A stretch of 7,837 nucleotides of DNA from Sulfurovum sp. (GTDB lineage: Bacteria; Campylobacterota; Campylobacteria; Campylobacterales; Sulfurovaceae), in contig JAGGRU010000339.1 of NCBI GenBank assembly GCA_021159425.1, positions 1 to 7,837 on the forward strand, in the 5' to 3' direction. The notes below the pieces were generated by a model. It did not search any database, was not told where the DNA came from, and saw only the letters and a program-made list of their open reading frames with translations. Positions 6,182-7,837 of the stretch are shown one piece after another; within the stretch, counting starts at the first letter, position 1, and each line of letters opens with the position of its first letter. The translations under genes and the position numbers were made by a program.

Positions 6182-6832
6182 TTGGTACGTATACTTCTAT
6201 TGGAAGATGACAAGCTATTTAACGAGACACTACAGGATTTTTTGGAAGAAGAGGGTTTTTTTCTTGATACTGCATTGGATCCTTATTCCGCACTTGAACT
6301 TACGTATGAAAGAAATTATGACCTTTATCTTTTTGATGTAAACCTTCCTTATGAGAGTGGGTTTGACCTGCTTAATAAACTTCGTCAAAGTGGTGATGTA
6401 ACGCCTACCATTTTTTTAACATCAAGAGATGACAAAGCTTCATTGACCCAGGGGTTTGAGACAGGAGCAGATGATTATATGAAGAAACCTATCGATCTTG
6501 ATGAACTACTGCTTCGTATTCAAGCTCTGCTTCGCCGACAGGTAAGAAAAGAGAGAATGACCATCGGTGAATATAATCTTGATATGGTTGGCAAAACGCT
6601 ATTTCATAATAATGAAGAGCTCGATGTGACTAAAAAAGCAGTTGAACTTTTAGTCTTACTTGTTCAGGCAGACGGAGAAGTGGTAAGTTCTGATATGATC
6701 AAAAACAGACTCTGGGCTGCAGGTCAAAATGCAAGTGACGGGTCATTACGAGTCTACATCACCCAACTCAAAAAGTATTTCCCGAAAGCTATTGTCAATG
6801 TACGTGGTGTAGGCTACAGATGGTTAGCGTAA
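6182..6832 (+). CDS. OmpR/PhoB-family response regulator
   Basis: DNA-binding output protein of a two-component system (216 aa, cytoplasmic). The N-terminal receiver domain (about 2-115) has the acidic pair D9/D10, phospho-acceptor D52 in LFDVNLP, T80, and K102 in YMKKP. A short linker leads to a C-terminal winged helix (about 125-215) with SLRVYITQLKKYF, the recognition-helix region, and the wing motif VNVRGVGYRW. The start is TTG at 6182 with AAGGA (6171-6175) six bases upstream; no better ATG is in frame. Its 3' end overlaps the kinase gene by 13 bases, indicating translational coupling. The promoter (TATAAT 6136-6141) is followed by a tandem repeat that is a plausible self-binding site. 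The family is certain; the stimulus and regulon are unknown. Confidence 0.95.
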   Translation: MVRILLLEDDKLFNETLQDFLEEEGFFLDTALDPYSALELTYERNYDLYLFDVNLPYESGFDLLNKLRQSGDVTPTIFLTSRDDKASLTQGFETGADDYMKKPIDLDELLLRIQALLRRQVRKERMTIGEYNLDMVGKTLFHNNEELDVTKKAVELLVLLVQADGEVVSSDMIKNRLWAAGQNASDGSLRVYITQLKKYFPKAIVNVRGVGYRWLA

Positions 6833-7668
6833 AGAAGAGAACTTTTTTTGCGACTTTAGGGTATTTCTCAAGTGTAACCATACTTTTAAGTTTTATTTAC
6901 TGGTTTTTGAAGAATGAAGGTTTTTCTGAAAAAAACTTTTTAATTGCTTCTGTCATGGTCTTAATTCTGGCAGCAGGCTGGGGCTATATTATTGCTACTC
7001 ATCTGCTTGCCCCAAAAGCTGAGCTTGATGCAAACCTGTCACAACTCAGTTCAGAAATACTGCATGAACTTAATATACCGCTCTCCACCATAAAAGCCAA
7101 CACAACACTGCTTAAAAAACGTAGTGAAGATGAAAAAACCATGAAACGTCTGGAACGGATAGAGGCATCTTCTTTAAGACTGGAAAGACTCTATAAAGAG
7201 TTGGTTTACAGTATTACAAAAGAGATCAACCCTGTTGAAAAAGAGCAATTTTCTTTAAAACAATTACTTCAGGAACGTATAGAAGTATTTGAATCATTTG
7301 ATCGAAACAGTTTGGATTTAACGATCGTAGATATTCAACTTAAAGCTGATAAGATCGGTTTTGAAAAAATCGTTGACAATTTACTTATGAATGCCATGAA
7401 ATATTCAGAAAAAGAGTCTCAGATCGATATAGCTGTACAAAATAATATACTGAGCATCAGCGATAAAGGTATAGGAATGGACGAAACACAGTTGCTAAAG
7501 ATCTATGAACGTTATTATCAGGTTAACAGTAACTTAAAAGGTGAAGGCATAGGTCTGGCTTTGGTGAAAGCATATTGTGATGCAGAGGGAATCATTATAG
7601 ATATTAAGTCTAAAAAAGGGCAGGGAACGTCCGTTTTTCTAAATTTAAATAAAGTGGTGCAACTTTAA
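6820..7668 (+). CDS. Minimal membrane histidine kinase, partner of the response regulator
   Basis: Inner-membrane sensor kinase (282 aa). Two hydrophobic helices (about 9-30 and 40-60) are joined by only about ten residues, so there is no extracytoplasmic sensor domain. About 20 residues separate the second helix from the H-box, leaving no room for a HAMP domain. The dimerisation/phosphoacceptor domain has H82 in ILHELNIPLSTI. The ATPase domain has the N-box IVDNLLMNAMKYS (N187, N191), the G1 box DKGIGMD (D215), the F-box-like IYERYYQ, and the G2 box GEGIGLALVK (241-250), so kinase activity is expected. At H+4, where many HisKA kinases carry the Thr/Asn of the phosphatase motif, there is Ile86. 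The ATG at 6820 lies inside the end of the regulator gene (13-base overlap). The signal is probably sensed in the membrane or through a partner. Confidence 0.94.
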   Translation: MVSVKKRTFFATLGYFSSVTILLSFIYWFLKNEGFSEKNFLIASVMVLILAAGWGYIIATHLLAPKAELDANLSQLSSEILHELNIPLSTIKANTTLLKKRSEDEKTMKRLERIEASSLRLERLYKELVYSITKEINPVEKEQFSLKQLLQERIEVFESFDRNSLDLTIVDIQLKADKIGFEKIVDNLLMNAMKYSEKESQIDIAVQNNILSISDKGIGMDETQLLKIYERYYQVNSNLKGEGIGLALVKAYCDAEGIIIDIKSKKGQGTSVFLNLNKVVQL

Positions 7669-7673
7669 TACGC

Positions 7674-7696
7674 AATTGTTAAATTAGTGTTAAATT
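7674..7696. repeat. TTAAAT direct repeat upstream of the edge gene
   Basis: GTTAAATT occurs at 7678-7685 and 7689-7696, an 11-bp period. The first copy is embedded in AATTGTTAAAT (7674-7684), identical to 6142-6152 in front of the response regulator gene. The pair lies roughly 50-70 bp before the expected transcription start of the next gene, a usual place for an OmpR-type activator. Confidence 0.45.
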
Positions 7697-7734
7697 CTTG
7701 ATGTAAGTCAATTATATTTATTATCTTATTTCGT

Positions 7735-7740
7735 TATAAT
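7735..7740 (+). promoter_or_regulatory. -10 box of the right-edge gene
   Basis: A perfect TATAAT in TTCGTTATAATG, preceded by a long AT-rich, T-patterned stretch (7700-7734). It predicts a start near 7747 and a leader of nearly 90 nt before the ATG at 7834. Confidence 0.6.
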
Positions 7741-7779
7741 GAAGTGTGTTTAGTAATGTTTGATTATTGAACAGATGTT

Positions 7780-7798
7780 GATTTAGCAAGTCTAAATC
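7780..7798 (+). other. Hairpin in the 5' leader of the edge gene
   Basis: GATTTAG (7780-7786) and CTAAATC (7792-7798) form a perfect 7-bp stem with a 5-nt loop, midway between the predicted transcription start and the ribosome site. It may stabilise the message. It is too small to call a riboswitch. Confidence 0.3.
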
Positions 7799-7833
7799 TA
7801 TTATTCACAATATAACAATTTGGAGGAAGAAAG

Positions 7834-7837
7834 ATGA
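7834..7837 (+). CDS. Start of a downstream gene (only the start codon visible)
   Basis: The window ends one base after an ATG at 7834-7836, preceded by TGGAGGAAG (7821-7829), the strongest Shine-Dalgarno in the window, with seven bases between GGAGG and ATG. Together with the good -10 box this points to a highly expressed gene. The product cannot be identified from the window. acpP is one guess, because fabG is often followed by acpP in this phylum, but nothing in the sequence proves it. Confidence 0.6.

Noticed and set aside
6144..6341. Alternative plus-strand reading frame starting before the response regulator
   Set aside because: It overlaps the receiver domain in another frame, has low-complexity aromatic/Lys-rich content and no family motifs; the regulator frame is clearly real.
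7669..7734. Transcription terminator after the histidine kinase gene
   Set aside because: No stable stem followed by a T-run was found; AT-richness alone is not support.
7801..7809. TTATTCACA, a match to the E. coli DnaA-box consensus
   Set aside because: A single 9-mer in AT-rich leader DNA with no second box, AT-unwinding region or dnaA/dnaN genes. Campylobacterota boxes also differ.

Overview
This window is AT-rich, gene-dense bacterial chromosome and looks like Campylobacterota, probably Sulfurovum- or Sulfurimonas-like. The evidence is a short MurD (about 400 aa), a short MraY (352 aa), a 493-aa cofactor-independent phosphoglycerate mutase, TTG starts, and promoters built from a good -10 box behind T-rich DNA with no clear -35. 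The genus is an inference from style and gene content; no search was run.

Left part (1-2642), minus strand: a tRNA-Phe(GAA) gene with its own -10 box, then, in transcription order, mraY followed by murD, two consecutive activities of peptidoglycan precursor synthesis. The 72-bp gap between mraY and murD is almost filled by a symmetric, REP/MITE-like inverted repeat. Each arm is itself a GC-rich hairpin, and on the transcribed strand the first arm is followed by a T-run like an intrinsic terminator. Palindromic AT-rich DNA follows murD.

Middle part (2643-5427): gpmI (glycolysis/gluconeogenesis) runs divergently from mraY. A small TerB-like protein gene is convergent with gpmI, and fabG (fatty-acid elongation) is divergent from the TerB-like gene. 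The TerB-like/fabG gap holds a perfect inverted repeat carrying back-to-back -10 boxes. fabG then converges on a membrane-protein gene, and both stop codons sit inside one 11-bp hairpin.

Right part (5419-7837): a small multidrug-export-like membrane protein (minus) is divergent from a two-component system (plus): an OmpR-type response regulator overlapping a minimal histidine kinase that has two membrane helices, almost no extracytoplasmic domain and no room for a HAMP domain. Paired TTAAAT direct repeats occur just after the regulator's -10 box and again downstream of the kinase, upstream of a strong promoter for a gene that starts at the right edge with a very strong Shine-Dalgarno. These repeats are the best candidate binding sites for the regulator and the most interesting unexplained signal here. 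Most of the window is otherwise ordinary core metabolism; I see no CRISPR array, prophage or transposase gene.
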